DNA of 64,000 bases from Paenibacillus periandrae (GCF_022458865.1 NZ_JAJNMU010000002.1:457853-521852); one strand, 5' to 3'. Shown: positions 8,046 through 17,126, numbered from the stretch's first letter. A program made the numbers and translations. Notes: generated from the sequence alone by a model not told the origin.

Positions 8046-8780
8046 CTATTGAATCTGCGTATGCTGAGTCACTTCATATTGAGGCTGCTGGGTCGACCTG
8101 GAGTTTCCTCTCACCCATCTAACCAGTAAATAAATAATCGGTGTGCCTACAATAGACATCATGATCTTGACGCCGAACTCTGTACCTGTAGCCGCCACCA
8201 TGTCGGGAATCGGCATAATTCCGATAAACCCGATCACGAAAAATACCGAGGTATCGAGCAGCTGACACGTAATCGTCGCCACATTGCTGCGCAGCCATAG
8301 ATGCTTACCGTTGGTTTTCTCTCTCAGACGAGTGAATAGATACACGTCAATATTTTGACTGATCGAATAGGCTACTAAGGATGCGAGCACAATTCTTGGG
8401 ACTCCGCCCAGAATCGTTGCCAGCTCGGCCTGATTTTCGAAAAACACCGCCGAAGGCATATGAATGACGAGTGTGAACGCTCCAACCATGCAGGCATTCA
8501 TAAATAACCCGATCCAGATCGCCTGCCGCGCGACCTTTCTCCCCCATATTTCCGATATCGTATCGGCAATAATAAACGTAATCGGGTAGAAGAAAATACC
8601 TGCTGTGACATCGGCAAAGCCAACATCGACAATTTTAATCGCCACAATATTGGCAATCATCAACGACGAAATAAAAACTGCCATCAATAAAATCAGCTTT
8701 TTTGTCGTCCCATCTATCGGCAGGTAAGGGATTGCCCCTCCTTTGGATAGATCACTTGCTGTACGGCTTGATTTGTTCAT
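8046..8780 (-). CDS. yhhQ: Queuosine precursor transporter (YhhQ/QPTR family)
   Basis: A 244-residue membrane protein with about six transmembrane helices, of the vitamin/queuosine precursor uptake (VUT_1, YhhQ) family. Visible family blocks are MIANIVAIKIVDVG near residue 42, FYPITFIIADTISEIWGRKVAR near 64-85, and the QNIDVYLF / CQLLDTSVFF segment. It imports queuine or the precursors preQ0/preQ1 for tRNA modification. This assignment is strongly supported by a preQ1-I riboswitch in its leader, whose binding pocket controls the GGAGG site before the ATG. It appears monocistronic. Confidence 0.93.
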   Translation of the reverse strand: MNKSSRTASDLSKGGAIPYLPIDGTTKKLILLMAVFISSLMIANIVAIKIVDVGFADVTAGIFFYPITFIIADTISEIWGRKVARQAIWIGLFMNACMVGAFTLVIHMPSAVFFENQAELATILGGVPRIVLASLVAYSISQNIDVYLFTRLREKTNGKHLWLRSNVATITCQLLDTSVFFVIGFIGIMPIPDMVAATGTEFGVKIMMSIVGTPIIYLLVRWVRGNSRSTQQPQYEVTQHTQIQ

Positions 8781-8786
8781 GCGCTT

Positions 8787-8831
8787 ACCTCCATAGTTTT
8801 GTTTATAGACAGGATGGTCGCGAACTGTCTT
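8787..8831 (-). promoter_or_regulatory. preQ1-I riboswitch controlling yhhQ translation
   Basis: Read on the minus strand: P1 stem AGACAG / CTGTCT (8825-8830 and 8807-8812), a 12-base loop TTCGCGACCATC, then the A-rich tail ATAAACAAAACTA running into TGGAGG. This matches the preQ1-I consensus (stem, GUUC..GC..AC loop, AUAAA-AAACUA tail forming the H-type pseudoknot). The Shine-Dalgarno bases 8788-8792 directly follow the tail, so ligand binding should hide the ribosome site and shut off precursor uptake. Confidence 0.88.
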
Positions 8832-8836
8832 GGTAC

Positions 8837-8865
8837 ACTATACAATAAACCTTTCATTTGAACAA
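8837..8865 (-). promoter_or_regulatory. Promoter of yhhQ
   Basis: Minus-strand TTGTTC (8860-8865), 17-base spacer, TATAGT (8837-8842). Transcription would start at about 8830, so the aptamer forms the very 5' end of the mRNA. Confidence 0.7.
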
Positions 8866-8898
8866 TCTTAAATATCGATCAAATCCTAATGCCCAGCT

Positions 8899-9321
8899 TT
8901 ATCTGGGAACCCGCCTACCCATAAGCAAGGCCAACAGGAAGCCGTACATAGCGTGGCCCACGAGCCAGACCACGATTGCGCTCACATCATAAATGGCTGG
9001 TGTTTTGGAAGATAACATGGTAGTCAGATACAGCACAGCACCGACGATAACGCTCCATAGAACAAAGGTTTGCACAATCCGCTTGGCATAATCCTTACGT
9101 CGAATGAGCTTGTAAAAAACGAGAGCTACAACGGCCGAGATGATCATATGTATAGAAAATTCAGTCGCTTCAGTCAAGGTCAGATCTCGCAGCACAGGTA
9201 CATAATCCACATTCAGCAAAAGTGTGTATACCCTTATTTTCCATTCAAATTCCACGATTCTAAAAAAAATTCCAATGAATAAACCGGCTCCAATGCCAGC
9301 CCAAATCGCTCTTTGCATCAT
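8899..9321 (-). CDS. Small membrane protein, four predicted TM helices
   Basis: A 140-residue protein with four hydrophobic stretches (about residues 5-22, 55-72, 84-102 and 113-134) joined by short charged loops and ending in GRRVPR. I do not recognise a characterised family. The binding site GGGGGAGGAAG lies directly before two consecutive ATGs. It is a single gene between yhhQ and the divergent cell-wall hydrolase; nothing in the context reveals its role. Confidence 0.7.
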   Translation of the reverse strand: MMQRAIWAGIGAGLFIGIFFRIVEFEWKIRVYTLLLNVDYVPVLRDLTLTEATEFSIHMIISAVVALVFYKLIRRKDYAKRIVQTFVLWSVIVGAVLYLTTMLSSKTPAIYDVSAIVVWLVGHAMYGFLLALLMGRRVPR

Positions 9322-9427
9322 AACTTCCTCCCCCTGCCTTATGAAACTATTTTACCGCGTAGAGGGCTGTGATAGCAAAATTGGTGCTTTCCAGTATTTA
9401 CACATGCCTGAATCCTGCCAAATGAAC

Positions 9428-9456
9428 TTGACCCTCCGAATAGAGTTAGTACTAAC
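9428..9456 (+). promoter_or_regulatory. Promoter with palindrome before the NlpC/P60 gene
   Basis: TTGACC (9428-9433) and TACTAA (9450-9455) are 16 bases apart. A perfect 12-bp palindrome GTTAGTACTAAC (9445-9456) lies over the -10 region and could be a repressor site; its protein is unknown. Confidence 0.45.
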
Positions 9457-9479
9457 TTAACTTAGAGGGGAAGAGCAGC

Positions 9480-10448
9480 ATGAAAAAATCAGCTTCGTAC
9501 ATAGCGCTTGGACTTGTAGTATTTGTGGGAGGACTCGGTTCGGGAATATCGTTGGCTTCTGGGAACATACAGCAGGTAACTGCTGATTTGTCCCCATTTT
9601 ATTGGAAGGCTGGAGATACCCGTTATTCAGCCCAGGATGGCTATAACGATGGAACTGAGCAGCTCCCGGGAAGCATGAATTATAAGGGCACCACCTATAT
9701 CCCTATCCGCTTGGCAGCCGAAACGCTTGGGTACGAGGTGGGATGGGACGACTCCTCGAAAACCGCCACCTTCATCGATCCGGCTCAAAGTGATGATCCT
9801 GGCCTGGACCTGCCTGCGCCATCCCAGACGGATTATGCGCCAAACAAGGCGGTGCTCAAAACCTCTTCCGTCATGCTGGAGAAAGCAGATAAAAATGCAG
9901 CCGTTGTGCAAACGATGTCAGCGAGTACCAAAGTAACCGTCACGGCAGAGGTAAACCGGGATTGGCTCGCGATTACCGTTAATGGCCGACAAGGCTATAT
10001 ATCTGCCGCAGCGACGGATTACCGGTTCAAGACGGACCGACCCGCATGGGAGCAAAAGGCCGATGCGGTGATTGCCACCGGCTTAAAGTATATCGGCACA
10101 CCTTATCAGTTCGGCGCCTCCCCCAAGCAGACAGCTACGTTCGATTGTTCGTCATTCACACGGTATGTCTTTGGTGAAAACGGAGTGACGCTTCCGCGTG
10201 TTTCCAGAGAGCAAAGCCAGATTGGACAAGATGTAGATATAACCAAAATTCGCAAAGGCGATCTGATTTTTTTCACGACACCCCAACGGAAAAATGAAAC
10301 AGGACTCCAGCGGATCGGACATGTAGCCATCTACCTCGGAGACAATAAGGTGCTGCATACGTACCGGGTAGGTATTGGCGTCATTGTGACGGATCTGGAC
10401 GATACTTGGAAGGGACGTATCATTTCGGCTAAGAGAGTCGTAAATTGA
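9480..10448 (+). CDS. Secreted NlpC/P60 peptidoglycan hydrolase with CuAO-type N-domain and SH3b domain
   Basis: A 322-residue exported protein. Residues 1-28 form a signal peptide. Residues 33-101 are a copper-amine-oxidase N-terminal-like domain (PGSMNYKGTTYIPIRLAAETLGYEVGWD), a wall-associated module common in paenibacilli. Residues 116-182 look like an SH3b domain and 190-322 like NlpC/P60, with the catalytic cysteine in FDCSSF near residue 224, the histidine in IGHVAIYL near 282 and the polar third residue in VLHTY near 293. It should cleave D-gamma-glutamyl-diaminopimelate bonds in peptidoglycan outside the cell. GGGGA precedes the ATG by eight bases; a terminator follows. Confidence 0.9.
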   Translation: MKKSASYIALGLVVFVGGLGSGISLASGNIQQVTADLSPFYWKAGDTRYSAQDGYNDGTEQLPGSMNYKGTTYIPIRLAAETLGYEVGWDDSSKTATFIDPAQSDDPGLDLPAPSQTDYAPNKAVLKTSSVMLEKADKNAAVVQTMSASTKVTVTAEVNRDWLAITVNGRQGYISAAATDYRFKTDRPAWEQKADAVIATGLKYIGTPYQFGASPKQTATFDCSSFTRYVFGENGVTLPRVSREQSQIGQDVDITKIRKGDLIFFTTPQRKNETGLQRIGHVAIYLGDNKVLHTYRVGIGVIVTDLDDTWKGRIISAKRVVN

Positions 10449-10536
10449 ACACCGAACAACTTCGACTTTGACAATCATAAATTTGAGGCAGGCACGAATC
10501 TGTTGATTGTGCCCTACTCGGTTAAAGAATAGTCCA

Positions 10537-10580
10537 GAGGCTTCCCTTAAAGAAAAAATCAAGGGGAAGCCTCCTTTTAT
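10537..10580 (+). terminator. Terminator after NlpC/P60 gene
   Basis: GAGGCTTCCCTT (10537-10548) pairs with AAGGGGAAGCCTC (10561-10573) with one bulged base, followed by CTTTTATTG. The GAAGCCTC core recurs in the terminators at 2575 and 46562. Confidence 0.75.
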
Positions 10581-10605
10581 TGTCACTGTGTAGATAGCCA
10601 AATGA

Positions 10606-10627
10606 ATTGTTCAGAAATTGTCCAGAA
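10606..10627 (+). repeat. Tandem 11-bp direct repeat upstream of the small protein gene
   Basis: ATTGTTCAGAA (10606-10616) is followed immediately by ATTGTCCAGAA (10617-10627), one mismatch. The spacing of one helix turn suits a dimeric response regulator, and TATACT-like sequence follows at about 10635, but no firm -35 box is visible. Confidence 0.4.
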
Positions 10628-10726
10628 GGCTTTGATATACTAGGGACACGTTCAAAAGGGAGCGTCGTTGACTCGAAATATGTCAGATGATGCTGTCCTG
10701 TTAAATCGAAATAGGAGTGAATGTGG

Positions 10727-10954
10727 ATGAAACTATCTTTAAGTGAAGCCAGATCCGTGAACAAGATTGAGATATCCAGGAAAAGCATCAGTACCTATTG
10801 TGTCAAGATTCACGGAGTCCCTGTAAATCGAACTCATGAGGAGGAAATTAGTTATACTTGGAGCAGTAAGCAAGAAGCATTAATATGTGCAAGAGGCATC
10901 GGCAAAATGTTCAATCTACCTTCAGAGCTTATCCTCATTGACTCGGGTATTTAA
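10727..10954 (+). CDS. Small unknown protein (75 aa)
   Basis: A 75-residue, mostly hydrophilic protein. Of two in-frame ATGs, the one at 10727 is preferred because AGGAG is nine bases upstream, against three for the ATG at 10721. It is a standalone gene, ended by its own terminator, which supports it being real. It contains no signal peptide or membrane segment, one cysteine in TYCVKIHGV and one in ICARGIG. The centre (VKIHGVPVN, EEEISYTWSSKQEA) suggests a small beta-rich fold. I do not recognise the family. Confidence 0.6.
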   Translation: MKLSLSEARSVNKIEISRKSISTYCVKIHGVPVNRTHEEEISYTWSSKQEALICARGIGKMFNLPSELILIDSGI

Positions 10955-10974
10955 AATAACACCATACAGCAAAC

Positions 10975-11009
10975 AGGACCTAAGCTCATACCGCCTCAGG
11001 TCCTTTTTT
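10975..11009 (+). terminator. Terminator after the small protein gene
   Basis: AGGACCTAAG (10975-10984) pairs with CTCAGGTCCT (10995-11004), one mismatch, followed by six T. It faces the end of glpK on the other strand. Confidence 0.85.
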
Positions 11010-11030
11010 GCCATTTATTCATCAACCGTT

Positions 11031-12524
11031 CTAATTATCGCTGCTTCCCAATTGATACCCAACGGCCCGCTTCCAGCCCTCAACGGCCGCCTCGCGTTTC
11101 ACTTCATCCATCCCCGGCTCATACGCACGGTCAAAGCCCTTGAGCTGCTCCAGCTCGGATACATCCTGCCACACGCCAACGGCAAGGCCTGCGAGAAACG
11201 CCGCTCCGAGGGCGGTGGTTTCTATCACCTTGGGACGTGTTACCGTCACGCCAAGCAAATCGGCCTGAAACTGCATCAAAAACTCGTTGCGAACTGCACC
11301 GCCATCCACACGCAGCTCGCGCAGATGGATGCCTGACTCAGCTTCCATAATCTGCAGCACATCCTGACTCTGGAAGGCAATGGATTCCAGTGCAGCTCTC
11401 ACGATATGTGCTCTCTTCGAAGCACGCGTCAGTCCCGTTATCATCCCTCTTGCATCCGGTTCCCAATAAGGCGTGCCCAGTCCTGTGAAAGCCGGCACAA
11501 AATATACGCCTTCCGTATGATCTACAGATAACGCAATTTCCTCTGTCTCAGCGGCATCACCGATTATCCCCAATCCATCACGCAGCCATTGAATCACCGT
11601 ACCGGCATTAAAGACGCTGCCTTCGAGCGCATAATAAACCTTGCCGTTCAGCTTCCAGGCGATTGTCGTAATCAAGCCGTTCAGTGACATGACGGGCTTC
11701 TCACCGGTTTGCTTCAGCACGAAGCAGCCCGTACCGTAGGTATTCTTGGCCATGCCTTCGGCAAAGCAGCCCTGTCCGAATAAGGCTGCCTGTTGATCTC
11801 CGGCCGCTCCGGCTATCGGAATACTGAACCCATCCCCAAGCAGCTGAGTGTGCCCATATACTTCGCTTGAGGACCTTACCTCCGGAAGCATGGCTATGGG
11901 TATATTTAAATCTTTTAATATATCCTCATCCCACTGCACCGTATGAATATTCAGCAGCATCGTGCGCGAAGCGTTGGAGACGTCGGTTACATGCTGACGC
12001 CCTTCAGTCAGCTTCCAGATCAGCCACGAATCGATGGTGCCGAACAGCGCATCGCCACGCTCTGCTTTTTCACGAATATCGGCATTTGAATCGAGCAGCC
12101 ACTTGAGCTTGGTACCGGAGAAATAGGCGTCCAGCAGCAATCCTGTTTTACTGCGAATGGTCGGCTCCCAGCCTTTGAGCTTAAGCTCATCGCACATCGC
12201 GCTTGTTCTGCGGCATTGCCATACTATGGCCCTATGGAGCGGCTTGCCTGTGATACGATCCCAAACAACCGTTGTTTCACGCTGATTCGTAATGCCTATC
12301 GCTGCAATATCTTCAATTGGAAGCGATTTCACAGCCTCACGAAGAACCTTGAGCTGTACCTGCCATATCTCTTCAGCATCGTGCTCAACCCATCCAGACT
12401 GTGGAAAATATTGGGTAAATTCCTGTTGAGCTGTACTGACAATTACACCCTGTGGATCAAATACAATCGCTCGACAGCTTGTTGTCCCTTGGTCAATTGC
12501 AACGACATAACGCGGTTTTGTCAT
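11031..12524 (-). CDS. glpK: Glycerol kinase
   Basis: A 497-residue FGGY-family kinase that phosphorylates glycerol to sn-glycerol 3-phosphate with ATP in the cytosol. Seen are the N-terminal ATP site [25 protein letters not shown], the glycerol-contact block [25 protein letters not shown] near residue 260, the FGGY signature region and [18 protein letters not shown] near residue 410. The ATG at 12524 is chosen since GGGGGAGAG precedes it; length then equals the usual 496-500. It is divergent from glpD, and no facilitator gene glpF is adjacent. Confidence 0.97.
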   Translation of the reverse strand: MTKPRYVVAIDQGTTSCRAIVFDPQGVIVSTAQQEFTQYFPQSGWVEHDAEEIWQVQLKVLREAVKSLPIEDIAAIGITNQRETTVVWDRITGKPLHRAIVWQCRRTSAMCDELKLKGWEPTIRSKTGLLLDAYFSGTKLKWLLDSNADIREKAERGDALFGTIDSWLIWKLTEGRQHVTDVSNASRTMLLNIHTVQWDEDILKDLNIPIAMLPEVRSSSEVYGHTQLLGDGFSIPIAGAAGDQQAALFGQGCFAEGMAKNTYGTGCFVLKQTGEKPVMSLNGLITTIAWKLNGKVYYALEGSVFNAGTVIQWLRDGLGIIGDAAETEEIALSVDHTEGVYFVPAFTGLGTPYWEPDARGMITGLTRASKRAHIVRAALESIAFQSQDVLQIMEAESGIHLRELRVDGGAVRNEFLMQFQADLLGVTVTRPKVIETTALGAAFLAGLAVGVWQDVSELEQLKGFDRAYEPGMDEVKREAAVEGWKRAVGYQLGSSDN

Positions 12525-12578
12525 CGTGTCTCTCCCCCATTTCAACCCTATTCACGCGCATATTAGTTTTCAAGAAGC

Positions 12579-12608
12579 AATCTACCACATCCCGTTTTTA
12601 ACTGTCAA
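12579..12608 (-). promoter_or_regulatory. Promoter of glpK
   Basis: Minus-strand TTGACA (12603-12608), 18-base spacer, TAGATT (12579-12584). The resulting leader is only about 50 bases, too short to contain the kind of terminator seen before glpD. Confidence 0.55.
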
Positions 12609-12655
12609 CCTTAAGTTATGCCAGGTTAACCCTTTGCAACAATCGCAATCCATTA

Positions 12656-12684
12656 TTGATTAATCGCTCGGCTCGTGATATGAT
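12656..12684 (+). promoter_or_regulatory. Promoter of glpD
   Basis: TTGATT (12656-12661), 17-base spacer, TATGAT (12679-12684). It gives a leader of about 155 bases before the glpD ATG, with a terminator inside. The 322-base gap between glpK and glpD holds only these regulatory elements. Confidence 0.65.
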
Positions 12685-12738
12685 GACGGTAATATTCACA
12701 CAAAAGACAAGTTAATAAGTGGTCAGAGACTAAGAGTG

Positions 12739-12800
12739 GACCGATACAACCTTTGGGGAGCCGTATGGCAATTACCTCAGGGGGTGTGGCGGTCTTTTTT
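12739..12800 (+). terminator. Leader terminator of glpD, probable GlpP antitermination site
   Basis: GACCG (12739-12743) pairs with CGGTC (12790-12794), extended by an interrupted second helix (ACA..CC with GGG..TGT), and is followed by six T, all inside the glpD leader. In Bacillus subtilis the glpD leader terminator is overridden by GlpP with glycerol 3-phosphate; a glpP gene follows glpD here, so the same control is inferred. Confidence 0.65.
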
Positions 12801-12846
12801 GTTGCTCTTTTTGTCAAAAAATACGGTTAATACGAAGGATGGGGTA

Positions 12847-14526
12847 ATGATGAGCTTGAATTTTTCCGGGGAACAACGGTCTGCCTATCTAAAAGCATTG
12901 GGAACCGAGACATTGGATATTCTCGTTATTGGAGGCGGTATTACTGGAGCAGGAATCGCATTGGACGCCCGAACACGCGGGATGTCCACAGGACTTATTG
13001 AAATGCAGGATTATGCCGCTGGCACCTCCAGTCGTTCGACCAAGCTGATCCACGGCGGATTACGCTACTTGAAGCAGCTTGAATTCAAGCTGGTCGCCGA
13101 GGTCGGTAAAGAACGGGCTATCGTGTACGAAAATGCGCCTCATGTCACTACTCCGGAATGGATGCTGCTGCCAATCATCGAGGGCGGAACCTATGGCAAG
13201 CTGGCTACCTCTGTCGGCCTGCTCGTGTATGATTTTCTGGCAGGCGTAACCAAGCAGGAACGCCGGGTTATGCTGTCACTGGACGCAACACTCAAGAAAG
13301 AACCTTTGCTGCGCAAGGATAAGCTGAAGGGTGGCGGCTACTATGTGGAATACCGTACCGACGATGCGAGACTGACGATTGAGGTCATGAAGGAAGCTGT
13401 ACGGCGTGGAGTCAAAGCGGTCAATTATGCCAAAGCGAATGAGCTGCTTTATGATAATGGACGTTTGATCGGCGTACGTGTCCAGGATCAGCTGAGCGGA
13501 GAAATCGTCGATATCAAAGCCAAAAAAATCGTGAATGCAGCCGGTCCTTGGGTGGACACAATTCGCGATATCGATGGCTCCAAGCAGGGCAAAAGATTGC
13601 ATCTCACCAAAGGTGTCCATCTCGTATTTGATCAGTCACGCTTCCCGTTAAATCAGGCAATCTACTTCGATACACCGGATGGACGTATGGTGTTTGCCAT
13701 TCCCAGAGAAGGCAAAACCTATATCGGTACAACAGATACCAATTACACAGGGGATATTGTCCATCCCAGAATGACGCTTGAAGACCGCGATTATATTATC
13801 CGCGCGGCCAATTTCATGTTCCCTACGCTCAATCTGACTCCGGCCGACATGGAATCCAGCTGGTCCGGATTGCGACCGCTCATTCACGAGGATGGCAAAT
13901 CACCCTCCGAGCTGTCACGTAAGGATGAAATATTCATTGCTCCATCAGGTTTAATTACGATAGCAGGCGGCAAGCTGACGGGTTATCGTAAAATGGCGGA
14001 GCGGATCGTTAATCTCGTAGCCACACAATTGCAGGCAGAGGAAGGCCGCAGCGCTTTTCCGGCGTGTACAACGGCAAGCGTCGTGCTTTCCGGTGGTGAT
14101 ACTGGCGGCTCACGCGGCTATAGCCAATTTGTTCAAGAGAAGATTGCTTACGGAAAAAGTATCGGGCTTACAGGCGCTGCTGCCGATGTTTTAGTCCGTC
14201 GCTACGGCTCCAACGTTGATCGGGTATTCGAGCTATATAAGCAACATAACAAGGAAGCCGAGCAATATGCCATCCCAGGCGAATGGTTCGCCTCCCTGCT
14301 GTATAGCATTGAGGCTGAGATGGTCGCAACACCTCACGACTTTTTCATTCGCCGGACGGGTGCTTTGTATTTTAATATTGAGGCCTTACAGCGCTGGAAA
14401 CAGCCGGTTACAGCTTATATGGCTGAACGGTTTGGCTGGAGCCCGTCCGAAACGGATACGCATGTTCAAACTTTGGAGCGGCATATTCGCGACGCCATAG
14501 TGGCGTTGAGTTCAGAATCGAAGTAA
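12847..14526 (+). CDS. glpD: Aerobic glycerol-3-phosphate dehydrogenase
   Basis: A 559-residue FAD-dependent, membrane-associated enzyme that oxidises glycerol 3-phosphate to dihydroxyacetone phosphate and feeds electrons to quinone. The dinucleotide motif is ILVIGGGITGAGIALDA at about residues 21-37, followed by SSRSTKLIHGGLRYL, the TKGVHLV block, and GGKLTGYRKMAERI near residue 380; the DAO_C domain fills the C-terminus. Two ATGs (12847, 12850) follow AAGGATGGGG. It is divergent from glpK and is preceded by a leader terminator, consistent with glycerol control through GlpP. Confidence 0.97.
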   Translation: MMSLNFSGEQRSAYLKALGTETLDILVIGGGITGAGIALDARTRGMSTGLIEMQDYAAGTSSRSTKLIHGGLRYLKQLEFKLVAEVGKERAIVYENAPHVTTPEWMLLPIIEGGTYGKLATSVGLLVYDFLAGVTKQERRVMLSLDATLKKEPLLRKDKLKGGGYYVEYRTDDARLTIEVMKEAVRRGVKAVNYAKANELLYDNGRLIGVRVQDQLSGEIVDIKAKKIVNAAGPWVDTIRDIDGSKQGKRLHLTKGVHLVFDQSRFPLNQAIYFDTPDGRMVFAIPREGKTYIGTTDTNYTGDIVHPRMTLEDRDYIIRAANFMFPTLNLTPADMESSWSGLRPLIHEDGKSPSELSRKDEIFIAPSGLITIAGGKLTGYRKMAERIVNLVATQLQAEEGRSAFPACTTASVVLSGGDTGGSRGYSQFVQEKIAYGKSIGLTGAAADVLVRRYGSNVDRVFELYKQHNKEAEQYAIPGEWFASLLYSIEAEMVATPHDFFIRRTGALYFNIEALQRWKQPVTAYMAERFGWSPSETDTHVQTLERHIRDAIVALSSESK

Positions 14527-14563
14527 ACAAAGGGCTATTATTGGTAATCTTGCTGGCTTGCGC

Positions 14564-14585
14564 GGCGCCACTCAATAATGGCGCC
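14564..14585. terminator. Hairpin at the glpD/glpP convergence
   Basis: Perfect GGCGCCA (14564-14570) / TGGCGCC (14579-14585) with an eight-base loop, overlapping the last codons of glpP. No T-run follows on either strand, so it is at best a weak terminator. Confidence 0.4.
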
Positions 14586-15123
14586 AAATTTCCTTATGGG
14601 AGGTAGTGACAGCGACCGCCCCTGCCTGCAGGGCCAGCTCTACCTCCTCCACAGTGCGAATCAAACCGCCAGCGAGTATAGGAATGCTGAGCTTCGCATG
14701 CATCTCAGCAATAATATGAGGCATAACGCCTGGCAGCACCTCAATAAAATCCGGCTGGTTTTTCTCTGTAATTTTATAGATCGTCTCAAGAGCCGTCGTA
14801 TCCAGTAGAAAATGCCGCTGAATAGCAAGCACCTTGTGCTTTTTGGCGGTTACCACTGCCGAGCTTTTCGTCGAAATAATACCTGCCGGCTTCAGGGTCT
14901 GACATAAAAACTCAATCGCATACTCATCATTTTTTAATCCATGGATCAAATCGGCATGAATGAGCAGTTTTTTTCCATTGCTTCGAGCCAGCTGTGATAC
15001 ACTCTGCAGTTGAGAAACATGGCTATCCAGCAGTACCAAATATTGAAAAGAGCTTTTGATCAGCAGCTCCAGATCTCTCATCTTCCGTACAGCGGGAAGC
15101 ACCCTCTGCCCCATGAAGTTCAT
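14572..15123 (-). CDS. glpP: Glycerol-3-phosphate responsive antiterminator
   Basis: A 183-residue RNA-binding regulator of the GlpP family (TIM-barrel-like). Recognised by the chain of family blocks: GQRVLPAVRKMRDLELL, YLVLLDSHVSQL, LIHADLIHGLKNDEYA, GIISTKSS, DFIEVLPGVMP and AGGLIRTVEEVELALQAGAVAVTTS. With bound glycerol 3-phosphate it prevents termination in glp leader RNAs and stabilises them. It is convergent with glpD, whose leader carries a suitable terminator. Start ATG at 15123; an ATG three codons later is also possible. AAGGAG lies about ten bases upstream. Confidence 0.95.
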   Translation of the reverse strand: MNFMGQRVLPAVRKMRDLELLIKSSFQYLVLLDSHVSQLQSVSQLARSNGKKLLIHADLIHGLKNDEYAIEFLCQTLKPAGIISTKSSAVVTAKKHKVLAIQRHFLLDTTALETIYKITEKNQPDFIEVLPGVMPHIIAEMHAKLSIPILAGGLIRTVEEVELALQAGAVAVTTSHKEIWRHY

Positions 15124-15287
15124 AACAACACAGCTCCTTCATCATTCCTTCATACATCCCGGCTTTACTGCAGCCTACGTGCTATGGAAGCCTACGCACC
15201 CTATAATACTTGGAAATTCACTTTTCAACAACCTCTATGTAGTAAACCTGACCAAATCCCCAAATCAAACTAACATCTGTATATATT

Positions 15288-15314
15288 CCTATCAAATATG
15301 TTAAGATTGATAGG
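15288..15314. promoter_or_regulatory. Inverted repeat upstream of the chemoreceptor gene
   Basis: Perfect eight-base arms CCTATCAA (15288-15295) and TTGATAGG (15307-15314), spaced 11 bases, 38 bases before the probable GTG start. It could be an operator or a weak hairpin; the binding protein is unknown and no clear SigD-type promoter is seen. Confidence 0.35.
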
Positions 15315-15351
15315 TTGTTTATGCATATACATACTAAAAATAAAAAGGGAA

Positions 15352-17085
15352 GTGGTTGTAATTCATCGTTCTGCACGTTCAGGCTCATCTCTGTCTATTC
15401 GAATTAAATTGTTACTCATATCGTTGTTAATTACCATCCTCACTTTTGTAACCGTTGGTTATCATGAAATGAGAGCGATTGCAACTACCTTCCAGGGAGA
15501 AGCACTTGAAAAAGCAAAATCTGACTTGAATACCAGCTATGAACTTATTGACAAAATGTATTCCGGGCCTTGGACTATTAAGGATCAACAACTGTTTAAA
15601 GGTGCTCAGTTAATAAACGGAAATACGGAAATCGTTGATTTCATCGGCAAGCTGACCAATGGTAATACGGCCACCCTCTTTATGGGAGACACCCGTGTTG
15701 CGACCAATGTTTTTAACGGAGATAAGCGAGCTGTCGGCACTCAAGCATCATCCATTGTTGTGGAAAAGGTATTAAAGGCAGGTGAGCATTACATCGGTAC
15801 AGCTAACGTTGCAGGTCATACCTATCAAGCTGCCTACATGCCAATTAAGGATGAGAAAGGTGTCATTCTCGGCATGTGGTATGTTGGAGCACCCGATGCG
15901 AGTGAGCGAATCCAAGCCTTGATCCAAACACGCACTTATGAGCTTCTACTTATCGCCGTCATTGTCATTATCGCATCGGTCATTCTCAATTTTGTATTGA
16001 TTCGTCCTATTCTGCGCCGAATTGGAATAGCATCAAGAACACTTCAGCAAATCGCCGACAAAGATCTAACCCAGAATGATTTGAAAATAACGTCCCAGGA
16101 TGAGAGCGGCAGACTGATGCAATCCGTTAATGGAATGGTACATAACCTACGTTCGATTTTGAGCCAGATTAATGATGCCGCAGTTCAGTTAGCGGCTGCA
16201 TCAGAGCAATTGCATGCGGGTGCTGAACAAAGCTCACAGGCTGCTGAACATATTGCAGTAGCCGCGCAGCGAGGAACGACAGGAGCTGAGCAGCAGTTGA
16301 ACAGTATCTATGCAGCATCGAACGCGATGAGTCAGTTCTCCACAAGCTTTCAGCAATTTACGGTAAACAGTGAGGAGGTATCCATTCTGGCCGACAGCGC
16401 CTATCGTGCTTCTAACGAGGGTGTAGTTGCCGTAACCGATCTTCTTACTCAAATGGATGCAATAAGCAGCACTGTTCAGGAAACATCCGGTTTTATCAAA
16501 AGCCTTGGGGACCGATCACAGGAGATCGAAGCCATAGTCACGATCATCACCACGATCGCCAACCAAACGAATTTACTTTCCCTGAATGCCGGAATCGAGG
16601 CTGCTCATGCGGGTGATATGGGTAAAGGCTTTGCCGTAGTCGCCAGTGAAGTACGAAAGCTTGCTGAACAATCCGGCAATTCCGCGCAGCAGATTAAGCA
16701 GCTTATCGATGAGATTCAGCTGGACATGGAACGTGCGGCTTCATCCATGCAGCAGGGCACGAGCAAAGTGGCAGATGGAATGACAAAAACACTGCTGGCA
16801 AACAAAGCTTTTGATGTCATTCAGCAATCCGTATCGAATGTCAAAGTGAAGGTGCAAGAAGTAGCTTACGATATCGGGCAGATGTCTGCTGGAAGCCAGC
16901 AAATCGAGCAATCCATCGATACGATTCATCATACTGCACAGGAAGGCGCCAGTGTAAACCTGGAAACCTCTTCTGCCAGTGAACAGCAGCTGGCATCGTT
17001 AGAAGAAATCACCGCATCCTCCCGTTCCCTGGCGGTGCTGGCAGAGGAGCTGCATAGCGTACTCGGTAAATTTAAACTTCAGTAA
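15352..17085 (+). CDS. Methyl-accepting chemotaxis protein with extracellular Cache domain
   Basis: A transmembrane chemoreceptor of about 577 residues. A first membrane helix is near residues 20-38 ([18 protein letters not shown]), then an extracellular single-Cache domain of about 140 residues, a second helix ending in [11 protein letters not shown], a HAMP domain, and the signalling domain with the hairpin tip [31 protein letters not shown]. It should sense a small molecule and control CheA. The start is unclear: GTG at 15352 follows AAAAAGGGAA closely, and an in-frame ATG at 15298 lacks a good site. The tip has [10 protein letters not shown] where NAAIEAARAG is usual. Confidence 0.88.
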   Translation: MVVIHRSARSGSSLSIRIKLLLISLLITILTFVTVGYHEMRAIATTFQGEALEKAKSDLNTSYELIDKMYSGPWTIKDQQLFKGAQLINGNTEIVDFIGKLTNGNTATLFMGDTRVATNVFNGDKRAVGTQASSIVVEKVLKAGEHYIGTANVAGHTYQAAYMPIKDEKGVILGMWYVGAPDASERIQALIQTRTYELLLIAVIVIIASVILNFVLIRPILRRIGIASRTLQQIADKDLTQNDLKITSQDESGRLMQSVNGMVHNLRSILSQINDAAVQLAAASEQLHAGAEQSSQAAEHIAVAAQRGTTGAEQQLNSIYAASNAMSQFSTSFQQFTVNSEEVSILADSAYRASNEGVVAVTDLLTQMDAISSTVQETSGFIKSLGDRSQEIEAIVTIITTIANQTNLLSLNAGIEAAHAGDMGKGFAVVASEVRKLAEQSGNSAQQIKQLIDEIQLDMERAASSMQQGTSKVADGMTKTLLANKAFDVIQQSVSNVKVKVQEVAYDIGQMSAGSQQIEQSIDTIHHTAQEGASVNLETSSASEQQLASLEEITASSRSLAVLAEELHSVLGKFKLQ

Positions 17086-17126
17086 TATCCAGAGCTAAGG
17101 GATATAATCAGTTACTATTATGTAGA

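Noticed and set aside
12736..12846. In-frame upstream extension of glpD
   Set aside because: It runs through the leader terminator and lacks a ribosome site; the ATG at 12847 has both the site and the conserved N-terminus.
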